NCBI GenBank assembly: GCA_002503825.1
Contig: DASP01000007.1
Location: 62,001 to 126,000, forward strand
From: Methanoregulaceae archaeon UBA467
GTDB lineage: Archaea > Halobacteriota > Methanomicrobia > Methanomicrobiales > Methanospirillaceae
DNA length: 64,000 bases
Reading direction: 5' to 3'
In this document: one piece after another, positions 7,591-16,301 of the stretch
How positions within the stretch are numbered: position 1 is the first letter of the stretch
Layout of the letters: each line of letters begins with the position of its first letter
The notes under the pieces: generated by a model
The model's database searches: none
What the model was told of the DNA's origin: nothing
The model's input: only the letters and a program-made list of their open reading frames with translations
Program-made: the position numbers and the translations under genes

Positions 7591-9026
7591 CCTTTAATCA
7601 CTCCCAGCGGTTCGAGACGTGCGACGATACGTGAGATTCCGGCTTCATGGACAACCCTGACGACCTCTTCACTTGGTTTATACACTTCCGGGGCTTCGTC
7701 TGCAATAGCGCTGTCACTATGTGCGCGTACAATGATTCCCTCGCGGGCGAGCGCCGCTTTCACTTCCTGGCCCGTAATCTTCTTTTTTGCACTGCTCCGG
7801 CTCATAACTCTCCCTGAACCATGGCACGTACTACCAAATGTCAACTCCATTGCAGCGGCCGTTCCGTGGAGCAGGAACGACGATGTTCCCATGCTTCCGG
7901 GAATGATGACCGGCTGGCCGACGGTGCGGAAATCAGGCGGAAGATCGGGACTTCCCGGACCAAATGCCCGCGTGGCACCTTTCCGGTGAACACAGAGCGT
8001 CATTTTATGCCGGTCCACCATGTGTTCTTCAATTTTTGCCACGTTGTGGGCAACGTCATATACCAGGGGCATTTCTTCTTCATCGATATGGAACATCTTG
8101 CCAATCACATCCCGGGTCGTATGCATGATAATCTGCCTGTTTGCCCATGCATAATTGGCTGATGCTGCCATCGCACCAAAATATGCCTTTCCCTCGGGAG
8201 AATTAACCGGTGCGCAGGCAAGCTGGCGGTCGGGAAGCCTGATCCCGTATTTTTTTGCTGCCCCTTCAAGCACTTTCAGGTGATCTGTGCATACCTGGTG
8301 ACCCAGTCCACGCGACCCGCAATGGATCATGATACAGACCTGCCCCTTCTCAACACCAAACCGGGATGCCGCGTCTTCATCGATGATTTCCCGGACCACC
8401 TGGATCTCAAGGAAGTGGTTCCCGGATCCGAGTGTTCCGCTCTGGGGCATACCTCTCTGTCGTGCCTTTCCTGACACAGCGGAGAGGTCAGTCCTGTCCA
8501 TGCAGCCGTTTTCCTCACAGCGATCGATATCCTGCCTGATACCAAAACCCTGTTCCACGGCCCATTCTGCCCCGGACTGGAGCATTCCTTCAAGTTCTTT
8601 CGAGGAGAGACGCCTGGTGCTCTTTGCACCTACACCGGTCGGGACTGCCCCGAAGAGGCGTTCGATGAGATCCCTTTTTCCCGGGAGATCCTTCTCCGTC
8701 AGCGGAGTTGTCATGAGACGGACCCCGCAGTTGATGTCAAACCCGACACCGCCCGGGGAGATTACCCCGTTCTGCATATCAAACGCAGCCACCCCGCCGA
8801 TGGGAAAACCATACCCCCAGTGGATATCAGGCATCGCAAGTGAATTCCTGACGATCCCGGGCATGGTTGCAACATTCGCCAGCTGGCGGACTGCTCCCTC
8901 CTCAAGGGTAGGGGCAAGTTCATCTGACAGGAAAAATCGGCCAGGCACCTTCATATCCGGGACATACCCAACAGGAACCTCCCATTGGTACGGTCCGATT
9001 TTTTTTACCCCAGGTATCATATGCAC
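7587..9026 (-). CDS. rtcB: tRNA-splicing/RNA repair ligase RtcB
   Basis: 3'-phosphate/5'-OH RNA ligase that joins tRNA exons after splicing using GTP and Mn2+. In 479 aa it shows the family signatures: MPDIHWGYGFPIGGVAAFD near residue 65 (in parts), GGVGFDINCGVRL with the metal-binding Asp/Cys, GTLGSGNHFLEIQ, HCGSRGLGHQ, and near the C-terminus RVMSRSSAKK, which holds the residue region guanylylated in characterised RtcB proteins. The first start is GTG at 9026; ATG at 9020 (IPGVKKIG next) is equally plausible. Archease is directly upstream, the usual cofactor arrangement. Confidence 0.96.
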   Translation of the reverse strand: MHMIPGVKKIGPYQWEVPVGYVPDMKVPGRFFLSDELAPTLEEGAVRQLANVATMPGIVRNSLAMPDIHWGYGFPIGGVAAFDMQNGVISPGGVGFDINCGVRLMTTPLTEKDLPGKRDLIERLFGAVPTGVGAKSTRRLSSKELEGMLQSGAEWAVEQGFGIRQDIDRCEENGCMDRTDLSAVSGKARQRGMPQSGTLGSGNHFLEIQVVREIIDEDAASRFGVEKGQVCIMIHCGSRGLGHQVCTDHLKVLEGAAKKYGIRLPDRQLACAPVNSPEGKAYFGAMAASANYAWANRQIIMHTTRDVIGKMFHIDEEEMPLVYDVAHNVAKIEEHMVDRHKMTLCVHRKGATRAFGPGSPDLPPDFRTVGQPVIIPGSMGTSSFLLHGTAAAMELTFGSTCHGSGRVMSRSSAKKKITGQEVKAALAREGIIVRAHSDSAIADEAPEVYKPSEEVVRVVHEAGISRIVARLEPLGVIKG

Positions 9027-9434
9027 TCACACATCAAAGATGACATCAAGTATATAATTCTCATGTTCTTTCACAATTTTTAACCCTGAATAGGATATTC
9101 CTTTTACTTCGCTGCCTCCCCTGTGTTTTTCCGGGTCAAACGTCCCGCCACAGAGGATCCCGCTCAAAGTGTTATCCTGAATTCTGACGGTTCCTGAAAA
9201 AAACACTATGCTGTTTACTTCAGAGAGATAAAGCACCTCTGAGAGAAAATCATGAATAAGTCCTTCCTGGTCTGCAGAGTCAACATTAACGTCGCAGCAG
9301 ACCGTTCCTTCCGCTGTCGCCCCGTACATAACGGTCATCAGTGCACGTGCGGCTTCAAGGAATAGTTCCTCATATGACCGTGCACTGACCCTGATCATTA
9401 CATCTGCGGTATGCTCGAGCTCAACAAATGTCAT
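9027..9434 (-). CDS. Archease (RtcB activating factor)
   Basis: Small acidic chaperone-like protein that promotes RtcB guanylylation and turnover. The 135-aa protein begins FVELEHTADVMIRVSARSYEELF (in parts: LEHTADV, the family signature with a metal-binding Asp) and carries FLSEVLYLSEV and the conserved final strand YILDVIFDV, where the C-terminal Asp residues bind calcium. Size and position, immediately before rtcB with no spacer, match archease-RtcB pairs in many archaea. Confidence 0.93.
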   Translation of the reverse strand: MTFVELEHTADVMIRVSARSYEELFLEAARALMTVMYGATAEGTVCCDVNVDSADQEGLIHDFLSEVLYLSEVNSIVFFSGTVRIQDNTLSGILCGGTFDPEKHRGGSEVKGISYSGLKIVKEHENYILDVIFDV

Positions 9435-9721
9435 TCTCCAACCGGTCTGTCCTCAATGTGCTCAAAGAAGAGGGGTATCATATCCATATGGATCGAATGA
9501 AGGTATCGTATCTGGTGGACTGATATGAATATGGTATAGTCCCCGGCCTTCACCTGCAGGTCGGTCGGCTTCGGGGGTTTCATATTGACAGGAAGGAGCA
9601 TCGGGCCCCCGCAGGAGGTTGAAACCCTGAAATCACACTTTCTTTTCTGTATATACGCTATGACTTCGTCTGCAATGCTGATATTTTCAGGATGAATCTG
9701 ATCATCAGGGTGAGCATACAT
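9431..9721 (-). CDS. Conserved small hypothetical protein upstream of archease
   Basis: About 96 aa from ATG 9721; a TTG at 9745 would add eight residues. The protein has a helical start (SIADEVIAYIQKRK), a cysteine-containing core (CDFRVSTSCGGPMLLP) and a strand-rich end (AGDYTIFISVHQIRYL). I do not recognise the family. The stop overlaps the archease start as ATGA, so it belongs to the rtcB operon and might be an additional RNA-repair accessory. The two cysteines, nine residues apart, could bind a metal or form a disulfide. Confidence 0.6.
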   Translation of the reverse strand: MYAHPDDQIHPENISIADEVIAYIQKRKCDFRVSTSCGGPMLLPVNMKPPKPTDLQVKAGDYTIFISVHQIRYLHSIHMDMIPLFFEHIEDRPVGE

Positions 9722-9786
9722 TATGCTCTCATCATACGAAGGCAATATTAAAAAAAATTATGATCTCGCTGCATGCGGGACGCCGG

Positions 9787-10101
9787 TTATGCATCCGACA
9801 CGATGCGGAAGACAATATCGGCATACTGTTCCTTCAGGCGGTACACCGTCTGGGATCCATCGCCGGTTCTGGCAACATGAAGAATCCCGATCCTGGAGGC
9901 GATAATCCCTACCATTGCAGCGACCGAATGGTAGCTTATCACAAATTTCTTATTCAGCTCTTCGAATATCTGTGCGATAGTGAGAGTCCTGATTTTTAAA
10001 AAGAGCTGGAGCATCGCTCTCCTGATGCCAGTCCTGTCACGTGAGATGTATTTTTTTAAACGTGACTCAATAAGACCCTTGATCTCAGCCGGAGATCTCA
10101 T
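9787..10101 (-). CDS. DUF2551 winged-helix-like protein
   Basis: A 104-aa protein that I match to DUF2551, a family from methanogens and relatives. It is mostly helical and basic, with an HTH-like segment (TIAQIFEELNKKFVISYHSVAAMVG, in parts) followed by a likely wing (GILHVARTGDGSQTVYRL), consistent with a small DNA-binding regulator. It is the first gene of this minus-strand run. An intergenic promoter region of 198 bp separates it from the divergent secF. No target is visible. Confidence 0.7.
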   Translation of the reverse strand: MRSPAEIKGLIESRLKKYISRDRTGIRRAMLQLFLKIRTLTIAQIFEELNKKFVISYHSVAAMVGIIASRIGILHVARTGDGSQTVYRLKEQYADIVFRIVSDA

Positions 10102-10299
10102 GAATGGTACTAACCCAGTCCTTTATTTATGCCTTTTGTTTTTCAACCACAGATAACGCCGGTTTTTTCATATAACGTAAAATATCTCCGCTCATCATCA
10201 CCGGAAAATCCTGAATCCCATGATATTGATATATTTACACCAGTTTTCAGTCACTGATATCCGAAGGATTTTACCCTCTCTCACACAACGTAATATGAT

Positions 10300-11154
10300 A
10301 TGGGATTTATCAACTATGACGTAAACCGATATTCTCCCAAACAGATGGTAATCATCCCGATGGTGATACTGATACTTGCTCTCGCCTCGCTTGGATACAC
10401 GATGGCGATGACAGGTATGCCGGTCAAACCAGGGATCGATTTTTCCGGTGGAACAGCGGTGACCCTCTTTTCAACCAGCAGCGTTGAAGAGCTCAGGTCC
10501 ACGTTCGCCGAATATCCTCTGATCTCGATAGGAGAGAGTATCAACAACGGTAAATACCTGAAGTTTGGCCAGATGGACGATGCCACACTTCAGTCACTGG
10601 CTACACTGATAGCGGATCAGTACCCCGATGCAAAGATTGACCAGATCGGCGCCTCGTTTGGAGAGACTCTTCAGGAACAGGCACTCATCGCTCTCGTATT
10701 TTCTTTTATCGGGATGATGATCGTGGTCTTTGTGGCGTTTCGGACAATTGTTCCGGCCGGTGCAGTCGTGCTGTCAGCATTTGCTGATATCGTGATGACC
10801 GCCGCGTGCATGAACCTTGTCGGGATTGAACTTTCGCTCGCTACGACTGCAGCTCTCCTCATGCTCATCGGTTATTCCGTAGACAGTGACATCCTGCTTA
10901 CCATGCGTGTGCTGAAACGGCAGGGGAAACTGGAAGAGAAACTCAGCGGGGCCTTCCGTACCGGTATCATCATGACCACAACCACCATTGCGGCCATTGC
11001 AGCTATGGGGATTGTCGCATTCATCGGCCAGATCACCGTAATCTGGGAGATCTCAGTTGTCCTTCTATTCGGCCTCTTCATTGACATGCTCAACACCTGG
11101 CTCACCAATGCCGGAATTATCAAGTGGTACGTCAGATCGAGGGGTGGACGATGA
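10300..11154 (+). CDS. secF: Protein-export membrane protein SecF
   Basis: RND-like partner of the Sec translocon that uses the ion gradient to help release exported proteins. The 284-aa protein has an N-terminal helix, the SecF motif GIDFSGGTAVTLF near residue 45, an extracytoplasmic domain, then five C-terminal membrane helices with the conserved IGYSVDSDILLTMRV segment. secF precedes secD, the common archaeal order, with ATGA overlap at 11151-11154. The start is ATG 10300 (second of two in-phase ATATG-like positions). Confidence 0.93.
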   Translation: MGFINYDVNRYSPKQMVIIPMVILILALASLGYTMAMTGMPVKPGIDFSGGTAVTLFSTSSVEELRSTFAEYPLISIGESINNGKYLKFGQMDDATLQSLATLIADQYPDAKIDQIGASFGETLQEQALIALVFSFIGMMIVVFVAFRTIVPAGAVVLSAFADIVMTAACMNLVGIELSLATTAALLMLIGYSVDSDILLTMRVLKRQGKLEEKLSGAFRTGIIMTTTTIAAIAAMGIVAFIGQITVIWEISVVLLFGLFIDMLNTWLTNAGIIKWYVRSRGGR

Positions 11155-12605
11155 ACAGCAAAGAAATTATTGCTATTGTGAAAAACTGGCAGGTTGCCCT
11201 CGTAATCATCCTTGTCGTCCTGTCCGTTATTGCAATCAACCCGCATTTCGAAGACGGGAAGCTCACCACGAACCTCCAGTTCGGTCTCGACCTGCAGACC
11301 GGCACATGGCTGCAGATGGAGTTCAAGGCAGAAGTCGTCGGATTTGATACCGCCCGGCCTGTCAGCGAATTCATAACCGATCTGCAGGAATCGCTTGATG
11401 CTGATATTTACCGTATTGCTGACAATAAACTGGAAATAAGGAAATATTACACACGCGATGAACTTGAAACGGCCTTCACGGCAGCGGGCGGAACCCTGAC
11501 ATCCTACGAAGTCGGTGTCTCAAAAGAAACCGCAGATGATGTCAAACGCATCCTCGAGAATAAGATAAATAACCTCGGGACCAAGGACGCAAAAGTCAAC
11601 CCGCTGACAGGTCTGAACGGTATAACCCACTACATCAGGGTCGAACTTGCAGGTGTCAGCATGGCACAGGCAAAGGAGATCGTGGGTAAGCAGGGTAAAT
11701 TCGAAATCCGGATCGAAACTACCGCTAATGAGACCGAGCATGTACTTTACGGGGACGTAATCACCAGCGTTGGAAAACCAAGCCAGGAACCCCCGGGCAG
11801 CAATAACTGGGGAGTCGCTTTTACTCTGAGTGATACCGGATCGACCCAGTTCAGGGACGGGGCTATTAAATACGGGGCCGTCAATGACCCGAACAACCAC
11901 AAGCTCAACATGCTCCTCGATAACAAGGTAGTCTACAGCGCACCGCTCTCTGAAGACCTTGCCGCAAAACTGAGAACCGAGACAATACGCCAGCTCTATG
12001 CGTCAACCGGTTCGGGTACGGCAGGACTGGAGGCCTCAAAGAACCTTGAAATTCATCTCAGGGCAGGTGCCCTGCCCGTGGATGTCAGCGTTGCAGGGTC
12101 AGGATTCGTCCCTGCGGCACTGAGTGACTATTTCAAGATGATGTGTGTAGTTGCCGGGCTGCTTGCACTTCTCGCAGTGGCGGTAACGGTCTACTTCAGG
12201 TACCGCGAGCCATCAATCGTGCTCCCGATGATCGGCATCAACATGGCCGAGATTGTTATCCTGCTCGGGATATCGACGTTTATCCAGCAACTGGACCTTG
12301 CAAGTATTGCCGGTCTGATTGCAGTGCTCGGTACAGGTATCGACCAGCTGGTGGTCATTACCGATGAAGTGCTCCATGAAGGACGTGTACCGTCGCCAAA
12401 CCTCTATAAGAAACGGCTCACACGGGCGCTGGGTATTATTGTGATCTCGGCATCAACCGTGGTCATCGCAATGCTTCCGCTGGTCCTCATGGATCTTTCA
12501 TCCCTGCGTGGATTCGCACTCATCACCATCCTTGGTGTGCTGATCGGTGTGACCATTACGCGGCCTGCATATGGTAAGATAATCATGGGCATCCTGTCCA
12601 AATAA
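11151..12605 (+). CDS. secD: Protein-export membrane protein SecD
   Basis: Partner of SecF in the archaeal Sec accessory complex. From ATG 11151 it has 484 aa: an N-terminal helix, the signature FGLDLQTGTWLQMEF (equivalent to the bacterial GLDLxGG motif), a large extracytoplasmic P1-like domain, and C-terminal membrane helices containing the segment GTGIDQLVVITDEVLHEG, which corresponds to the conserved Asp-bearing region of SecD. An upstream in-frame GTG at 11124 would add nine residues but overlaps secF coding more deeply; ATG with the purine-rich GGGGTGG just upstream is preferred. Confidence 0.93.
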   Translation: MNSKEIIAIVKNWQVALVIILVVLSVIAINPHFEDGKLTTNLQFGLDLQTGTWLQMEFKAEVVGFDTARPVSEFITDLQESLDADIYRIADNKLEIRKYYTRDELETAFTAAGGTLTSYEVGVSKETADDVKRILENKINNLGTKDAKVNPLTGLNGITHYIRVELAGVSMAQAKEIVGKQGKFEIRIETTANETEHVLYGDVITSVGKPSQEPPGSNNWGVAFTLSDTGSTQFRDGAIKYGAVNDPNNHKLNMLLDNKVVYSAPLSEDLAAKLRTETIRQLYASTGSGTAGLEASKNLEIHLRAGALPVDVSVAGSGFVPAALSDYFKMMCVVAGLLALLAVAVTVYFRYREPSIVLPMIGINMAEIVILLGISTFIQQLDLASIAGLIAVLGTGIDQLVVITDEVLHEGRVPSPNLYKKRLTRALGIIVISASTVVIAMLPLVLMDLSSLRGFALITILGVLIGVTITRPAYGKIIMGILSK

Positions 12606-12608
12606 TAA

Positions 12609-12618
12609 ATATAAAAAC
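12609..12618 (+). promoter_or_regulatory. Probable TATA element for the thioredoxin-npdG run
   Basis: An AT-rich ATATAAAAAC element starts four bases after secD and about 50 bases before the thioredoxin ATG, placing a start site near 12636 and leaving a leader with an AAGGT ribosome site at 12648-12652. This is inference from sequence only. Confidence 0.4.
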
Positions 12619-12659
12619 CTTTATCTGTTTTTTAGGTGATTATTTCCAAGGTAGTTCAA

Positions 12660-12932
12660 ATGAGTAAACCGGTTTTACTGGACTTTTTTGCGGATTGGTG
12701 CGGGCCATGCAAACGGCAGGGGCCCATACTTGAAGACCTGAAGCAGAAAATGGGAGATAAGGTCGAAATACGAAAAATCGACGTCGACCAGAATATGGAG
12801 CTGGCCAATAAATACGGTATCCGTGTAGTGCCGACTCTGATAATCGAAAAAGACGGTAAAGTCATACGAACTCTCGAAGGAGTGACCAGTGAAGAGTCAC
12901 TCGAGTCGATGATTACACCGCTGGTGGATTAA
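12660..12932 (+). CDS. Thioredoxin/glutaredoxin-like protein
   Basis: Small redox protein of 90 aa with the classic WCGPCK active site (FFADWCGPCK near residue 15) and the cis-Pro segment VVPTLII near 60; a compact thioredoxin fold. I chose ATG 12660 (SKPVLLDFF follows) over the upstream ATT/GTG-type starts because of the AAGGT ribosome site and because thioredoxins start just before the first strand. The stop is one base from the next gene, an F420H2:NADP oxidoreductase, suggesting co-expression of redox genes. Confidence 0.9.
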   Translation: MSKPVLLDFFADWCGPCKRQGPILEDLKQKMGDKVEIRKIDVDQNMELANKYGIRVVPTLIIEKDGKVIRTLEGVTSEESLESMITPLVD

Positions 12933-13583
12933 TTGAAAGTAGGAATCGTCGGAGGTACCGGGGATATCGGTGAAGGCATTGCAATGCGCCTCTCATCGCA
13001 GCATGACGTTGTAATCGGTTCCCGTGAGGCTGACAAAGCGGTTCACTCCAGCGAGTGCTGCCTCAGCACACTGGCCGGCCTTGGCCTCCCCTGCAGTTGC
13101 AGCGGCGTCAGCAACCAGGAGGCCATCGACCGCTCGGATATCATCATCCTTGCGATTCCTTTCCGGCATGTGGAGCCTACACTTTCAACATTGAACGGAT
13201 TTGAGGATAAAATTGTTATTTCCCCGGTTAATCCGATGGAAAAACGTGATTATTTTGTGTATACGCCGCCGGCCGAGGGATCTGCAGCATTAATGATAAA
13301 GCGTCTCCTCCCGCCTGAAACTCGCCTCTGCACCGCATTCAACACCGTTGCCGCTAATAAATGGAAGGCCCTCACCGAAGACCTGCACCTCGCGGTCCCG
13401 GTGTGTGGTGATGACCCTGCCGCAAAAATCCGGGTGATGGAACTGATTGACAGTGTATCACATGTCAAGTCGTATGATGCCGGACCCCTTGCAGCATCGT
13501 GCATGGTGGAGTGCCTGACACCCCTGCTCCTTAATATTGCCCGGTTTAACAGGATGAGGGATGTCGGCATCCAGTTCAGGTAA
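12933..13583 (+). CDS. npdG: F420H2:NADP oxidoreductase (NpdG/Fno)
   Basis: Transfers hydride between coenzyme F420 and NADP, supplying NADPH for biosynthesis in methanogens. The 216-aa Rossmann protein starts KVGIVGGTGDIGEG (dinucleotide loop GGTGDxGxG) with VVIGSREADKA after it (the Ser-Arg pair reads the NADP 2'-phosphate), then SDIIILAIPF and VISPVNPM, all characteristic. The start is a TTG at 12933 (KVGIVGG follows directly), as expected for this compact protein. It overlaps the downstream glycosylase gene by 23 nt. Confidence 0.9.
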   Translation: MKVGIVGGTGDIGEGIAMRLSSQHDVVIGSREADKAVHSSECCLSTLAGLGLPCSCSGVSNQEAIDRSDIIILAIPFRHVEPTLSTLNGFEDKIVISPVNPMEKRDYFVYTPPAEGSAALMIKRLLPPETRLCTAFNTVAANKWKALTEDLHLAVPVCGDDPAAKIRVMELIDSVSHVKSYDAGPLAASCMVECLTPLLLNIARFNRMRDVGIQFR

Positions 13584-14199
13584 CATAGACCTGATTATTT
13601 CAATCCTTTTCCGGGTATACGGAGAAATTGACTGGTGGAACGCTGAATGTGCCGATGAAATAATCATCGGTGCCGTGCTTGCCCAGGCAACCCGGTGGGA
13701 AAACGCTGAGCGTTCACTTGCAGTACTGAAAGAGAGGAATTTGTGTAGCATACCTGCCATCCATACGTCCGATCCGGAGACGATTGAAGCAGCGGTGAAG
13801 TCGTCAGGGTATTACCGCCTCAAAACAGCACGGTTAAAGGCGTGTGCGGCGTGCATCATGGAGGAATTCGGTGGCGTGGAGGCTCTTGCAGGGCATGAGA
13901 CAGGTCAGCTCCGTAAGAGGTTCCTTTCTGTGAAAGGGATCGGGGAGGAGACCGCAGACAGCATCCTGTGTTACGCGCTGGACCGCCCGTCGTTTGTCAT
14001 CGATGCCTTCACACACAAAATCTGTACCTGTGCCGGCATCGAAGGTAATTACGGCGGCTTAAAAAGATTGTTCGAAGAGGTTCTTCCTGCAGATGCCGGG
14101 ACATATCGACAGGTACATGCTCATCTGGTTGAATATGCAAAAGGGTATTGTGGAAAGAGGAGATGTCAGGAATGCTTGATCAGGAATTTAAACGTATAG
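13561..14199 (+). CDS. HhH-GPD DNA glycosylase, endonuclease III-like (predicted monofunctional)
   Basis: Base-excision repair glycosylase of the HhH-GPD superfamily, 212 aa. The hairpin is LSVKGIGEETADSILCYAL and the catalytic Asp sits in SFVIDAFTHKI. The Lys that makes E. coli Nth a bifunctional lyase is replaced by Glu (GIGEET), so the enzyme is predicted to be a monofunctional glycosylase, similar to the MagIII-type branch. The C-terminus ends CGKRRCQECLI: only three cysteines, with Cx4CxxC spacing, so the usual C-x6-C-x2-C-x5-C iron-sulfur loop is incomplete. Confidence 0.82.
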   Translation: MSASSSGNIDLIISILFRVYGEIDWWNAECADEIIIGAVLAQATRWENAERSLAVLKERNLCSIPAIHTSDPETIEAAVKSSGYYRLKTARLKACAACIMEEFGGVEALAGHETGQLRKRFLSVKGIGEETADSILCYALDRPSFVIDAFTHKICTCAGIEGNYGGLKRLFEEVLPADAGTYRQVHAHLVEYAKGYCGKRRCQECLIRNLNV

Positions 14200-14714
14200 G
14201 AACGCGATTGCACAGGGACGGTCTTGTTGCTGCAAACTTTGGAAATATGAGTGTCCGGGCGGGTGACGGGTTCTACATCACAAGGACAGGCTCATATCTT
14301 GATGACCCGGGTTCTCCGGTCTTTGTTCCCCTGCACGGCGATGTTCCCCCTGAAGCATCAAGTGAGTACCGCGTTCACCGGCAGATCTATCGCCGGACCC
14401 GGCACACTGCAATTGTCCATGCACATCCTGCATATGCGGTTGGTGCATCGCTTGTCTACGATGAGATTATCCCGCGTGACAGTGAAGGAGAGATGTTCTG
14501 TCCGATGATCCCGGTGGTCCAGGGAAAACCGGGATCAGACGAGATCGCAAGGAATGTTTCAGAAGGTCTCTGTCTTTCACAGGTCGTGATAGTATCAGGA
14601 CATGGGACATTTGCAGGCGGGAAAACCCTTGACGAGGCCTATATTCTCACATCTCTTACAGAACACAGCTGCAGGGTCCTCTGGCTTGTCGGAGACATGC
14701 AGGCACATCAGTGA
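14172..14714 (+). CDS. Class II aldolase/adducin family protein (fuculose-1-phosphate aldolase-like)
   Basis: Zinc-dependent class II aldolase family, 180 aa from ATG 14172. Seen: AANFGNMSVR (phosphate-binding loop), HAHP (zinc ligands, IVHAHPAYA), and a later zinc histidine in VIVSGHGTFAGG. In Methanocaldococcus a homologue makes lactaldehyde that feeds F420 biosynthesis, so a link to the adjacent F420H2:NADP oxidoreductase is plausible but inferred. GTG 14148 and ATG 14163 are also in frame; 14172 is preferred because an AGAGGAG ribosome site lies nine bases before it. Confidence 0.85.
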   Translation: MLDQEFKRIGTRLHRDGLVAANFGNMSVRAGDGFYITRTGSYLDDPGSPVFVPLHGDVPPEASSEYRVHRQIYRRTRHTAIVHAHPAYAVGASLVYDEIIPRDSEGEMFCPMIPVVQGKPGSDEIARNVSEGLCLSQVVIVSGHGTFAGGKTLDEAYILTSLTEHSCRVLWLVGDMQAHQ

Positions 14715-14820
14715 GGCCCGCTGTCATGGCACAGGCGGCCTTAAATGCGCTTTCAGGGGATTAGAAATATGAGGAAAGAGGTACTACCTGAATGAAACAG
14801 GGAGAATTATCCTGATTGGC

Positions 14821-15147
14821 ATGCTTGACGAAAAGGTATCCCGCCTGCCTCCGGAAGAGCAGCGCATGGTCGATGAGTTTATTGATTTTCTTCTTTCACG
14901 GCATGGTCAATTTCAGGCCGATATATCCTCATTGCCACCCTCATCCGTGTATATGGAAAAAGCCCCGGCAAAACCAATTATCATGGCTGATGAGACCCAT
15001 ATCAGCCGTGAGCGTGATATTCTTCCGGATTACAAGGATCTCGGGGATATCTCTTCAGAACCGGCATCGGAACCGGTCCACGAGGAACCGACACGGGTGA
15101 GAATTCAGAAAGTCCCGACAAATAAACTTCTGGACTGGATTGACTGA
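14821..15147 (+). CDS. Small hypothetical protein with N-terminal helix
   Basis: A 108-aa protein with a predicted helix near the start (RLPPEEQRMVDEFIDFLLSRHG) that resembles DUF2281/antitoxin-like helices, followed by a Pro/Glu-rich, probably disordered middle and a basic end (RVRIQKVPTNKLLDWID). A GGGAG lies about 16 bases upstream. It has no toxin partner next to it, so I do not call it an antitoxin. Function is unknown. Confidence 0.55.
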   Translation: MLDEKVSRLPPEEQRMVDEFIDFLLSRHGQFQADISSLPPSSVYMEKAPAKPIIMADETHISRERDILPDYKDLGDISSEPASEPVHEEPTRVRIQKVPTNKLLDWID

Positions 15148-15247
15148 TTTGGTTTTGTCAGGTCAGGGTAATTCATGCCTGACGAATTATTTTCTTTCAG
15201 CGTCTGAATCGAGCTTATTCCCGGCAAGAATAAATCAGAAAATTAAT

Positions 15248-15377
15248 GGACCCGAGGGGATTTGAACCCGTGGCATTCTCTTTTAGCAGACCGGAGGCTT
15301 CGCCTTTCGAAACTACGGCAACCTCCGCTCTCCGCTTTTCCTGACCTGAAATTCGTAACAGCCTCATTGCTGTACAT
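15248..15377 (-). repeat. Divergent copy of the tRNA-Ala-associated repeat (outlying unit)
   Basis: On the minus strand this holds a tRNA 3'-like end (GGGTTCAAATCCC T-arm, acceptor 3' strand ending GGGTCC, followed by ATTAATTTTCTGATTT) preceded by the same hairpin-bearing body as the three tandem units at 16427-16964, but more diverged. Its far flank (15335-15377, TTTTCCTGACCTGAAATTCGTAACAG in parts) matches 16362-16404 in the same direction, so the methyltransferase gene is bracketed by direct repeats. No complete tRNA is present because the matching 5' acceptor strand is missing. Confidence 0.75.
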
Positions 15378-15551
15378 AGCGCCTCATCTTATTCAGGATA
15401 ACAACTCAGCCTGCCCCATTCAAAAAATGAGATGGAAAAATGGCAGATTTGGTTTGAACCGCCAAGTGATTACTTTCACTGTCGAAAAATGAAAAGTTTA
15501 TCCAAAACTTCTGATAAACCATCATAATGCGAGATACAATATGGTAGAAAT
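15378..15551. other. Gene-free leader of the methyltransferase gene
   Basis: AT-rich stretch between the outlying repeat and the methyltransferase. It contains possible archaeal promoter elements near 15495-15535 but no ORF or RNA that I can support. Confidence 0.4.
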
Positions 15552-16301
15552 ATGATTGACCTCGAGATCAAGGATACCATCCGGAAGAGCTGGGATCAAT
15601 CGTCAGTTTTGTATGACAGCTGTCCGGGCCACGGGATCGGGACCGGCGAAGAGAAAGTCGCATGGAAACAGGAACTGAACCGGGACCTGCCGGATTCACC
15701 CCGGAGGGTACTCGATGTGGGGAGCGGAACGGGCGCCATGGGCCTTCTGTTTGCAGAGATGGGGCACCAGGTTACAGCGGTCGATATTTCGGAAGCGATG
15801 ATTGCAAAAGCACGCGAGAAAGCATATGCACAAAAACTAACGATTGAGCTGATGGTGGGGGATGCCGAACACCTTCCGTTCTGTGACGGGTATTTTGACG
15901 TGGTTGTCAACCGGCACCTCCTCTGGACGCTCCCTCACCCTGATATTGCCCTGAAGGAATGGCACCGTGTCTTAAAAAACGGGGGCGTGGTGCTTATCAT
16001 CGAAGGTATCTGGAAAGACAGGAGCTTTACAATCCGGGCGAAACGGATATTGAGCGACGGGCTGACCAGGATTTTCGGCCATACCCATGGCGGCCACTAT
16101 GATAAAAAACTCCGGAGCCAGCTCCCGTATGACGGGGGAGTACCGAAGGAGACAATGGTATCCGACCTGGAGCACGCAGGGTTTACTCGAATCTGGGTCC
16201 GCGATTTAAGGTACATCCGCGAGATGCAGAAAGCGCAACAGCCCTGGTATCAGAGATTTGCACCAGCCAAGACATACTACATCCTCGCTGCAACAAAATA
16301 G
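15552..16301 (+). CDS. Class I SAM-dependent methyltransferase
   Basis: A 249-aa UbiE/methyltransf_11-type enzyme. Motif I is VLDVGSGTGAMGLLFAEMGH (in parts, near residue 55), motif II VTAVDISEAMI, then GDAEHLPFCDGYFDVVVNRHLLWTLP and a post-core HRVLKNGGVVLIIEG. The substrate is not predictable. The C-terminal half (RAKRILSDGLTRIFGHTHGGHYD) contains a His-rich stretch. It is read opposite to the flanking tRNA-Ala and tfb genes and is bracketed by repeat copies, which suggests that it arrived as cargo in a tRNA-linked insertion. Confidence 0.88.
   Translation: MIDLEIKDTIRKSWDQSSVLYDSCPGHGIGTGEEKVAWKQELNRDLPDSPRRVLDVGSGTGAMGLLFAEMGHQVTAVDISEAMIAKAREKAYAQKLTIELMVGDAEHLPFCDGYFDVVVNRHLLWTLPHPDIALKEWHRVLKNGGVVLIIEGIWKDRSFTIRAKRILSDGLTRIFGHTHGGHYDKKLRSQLPYDGGVPKETMVSDLEHAGFTRIWVRDLRYIREMQKAQQPWYQRFAPAKTYYILAATK

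Noticed and set aside
14821..15147. An antitoxin of a toxin-antitoxin pair
   Set aside because: The N-terminal helix is reminiscent, but no toxin gene is adjacent and the rest of the protein does not match.
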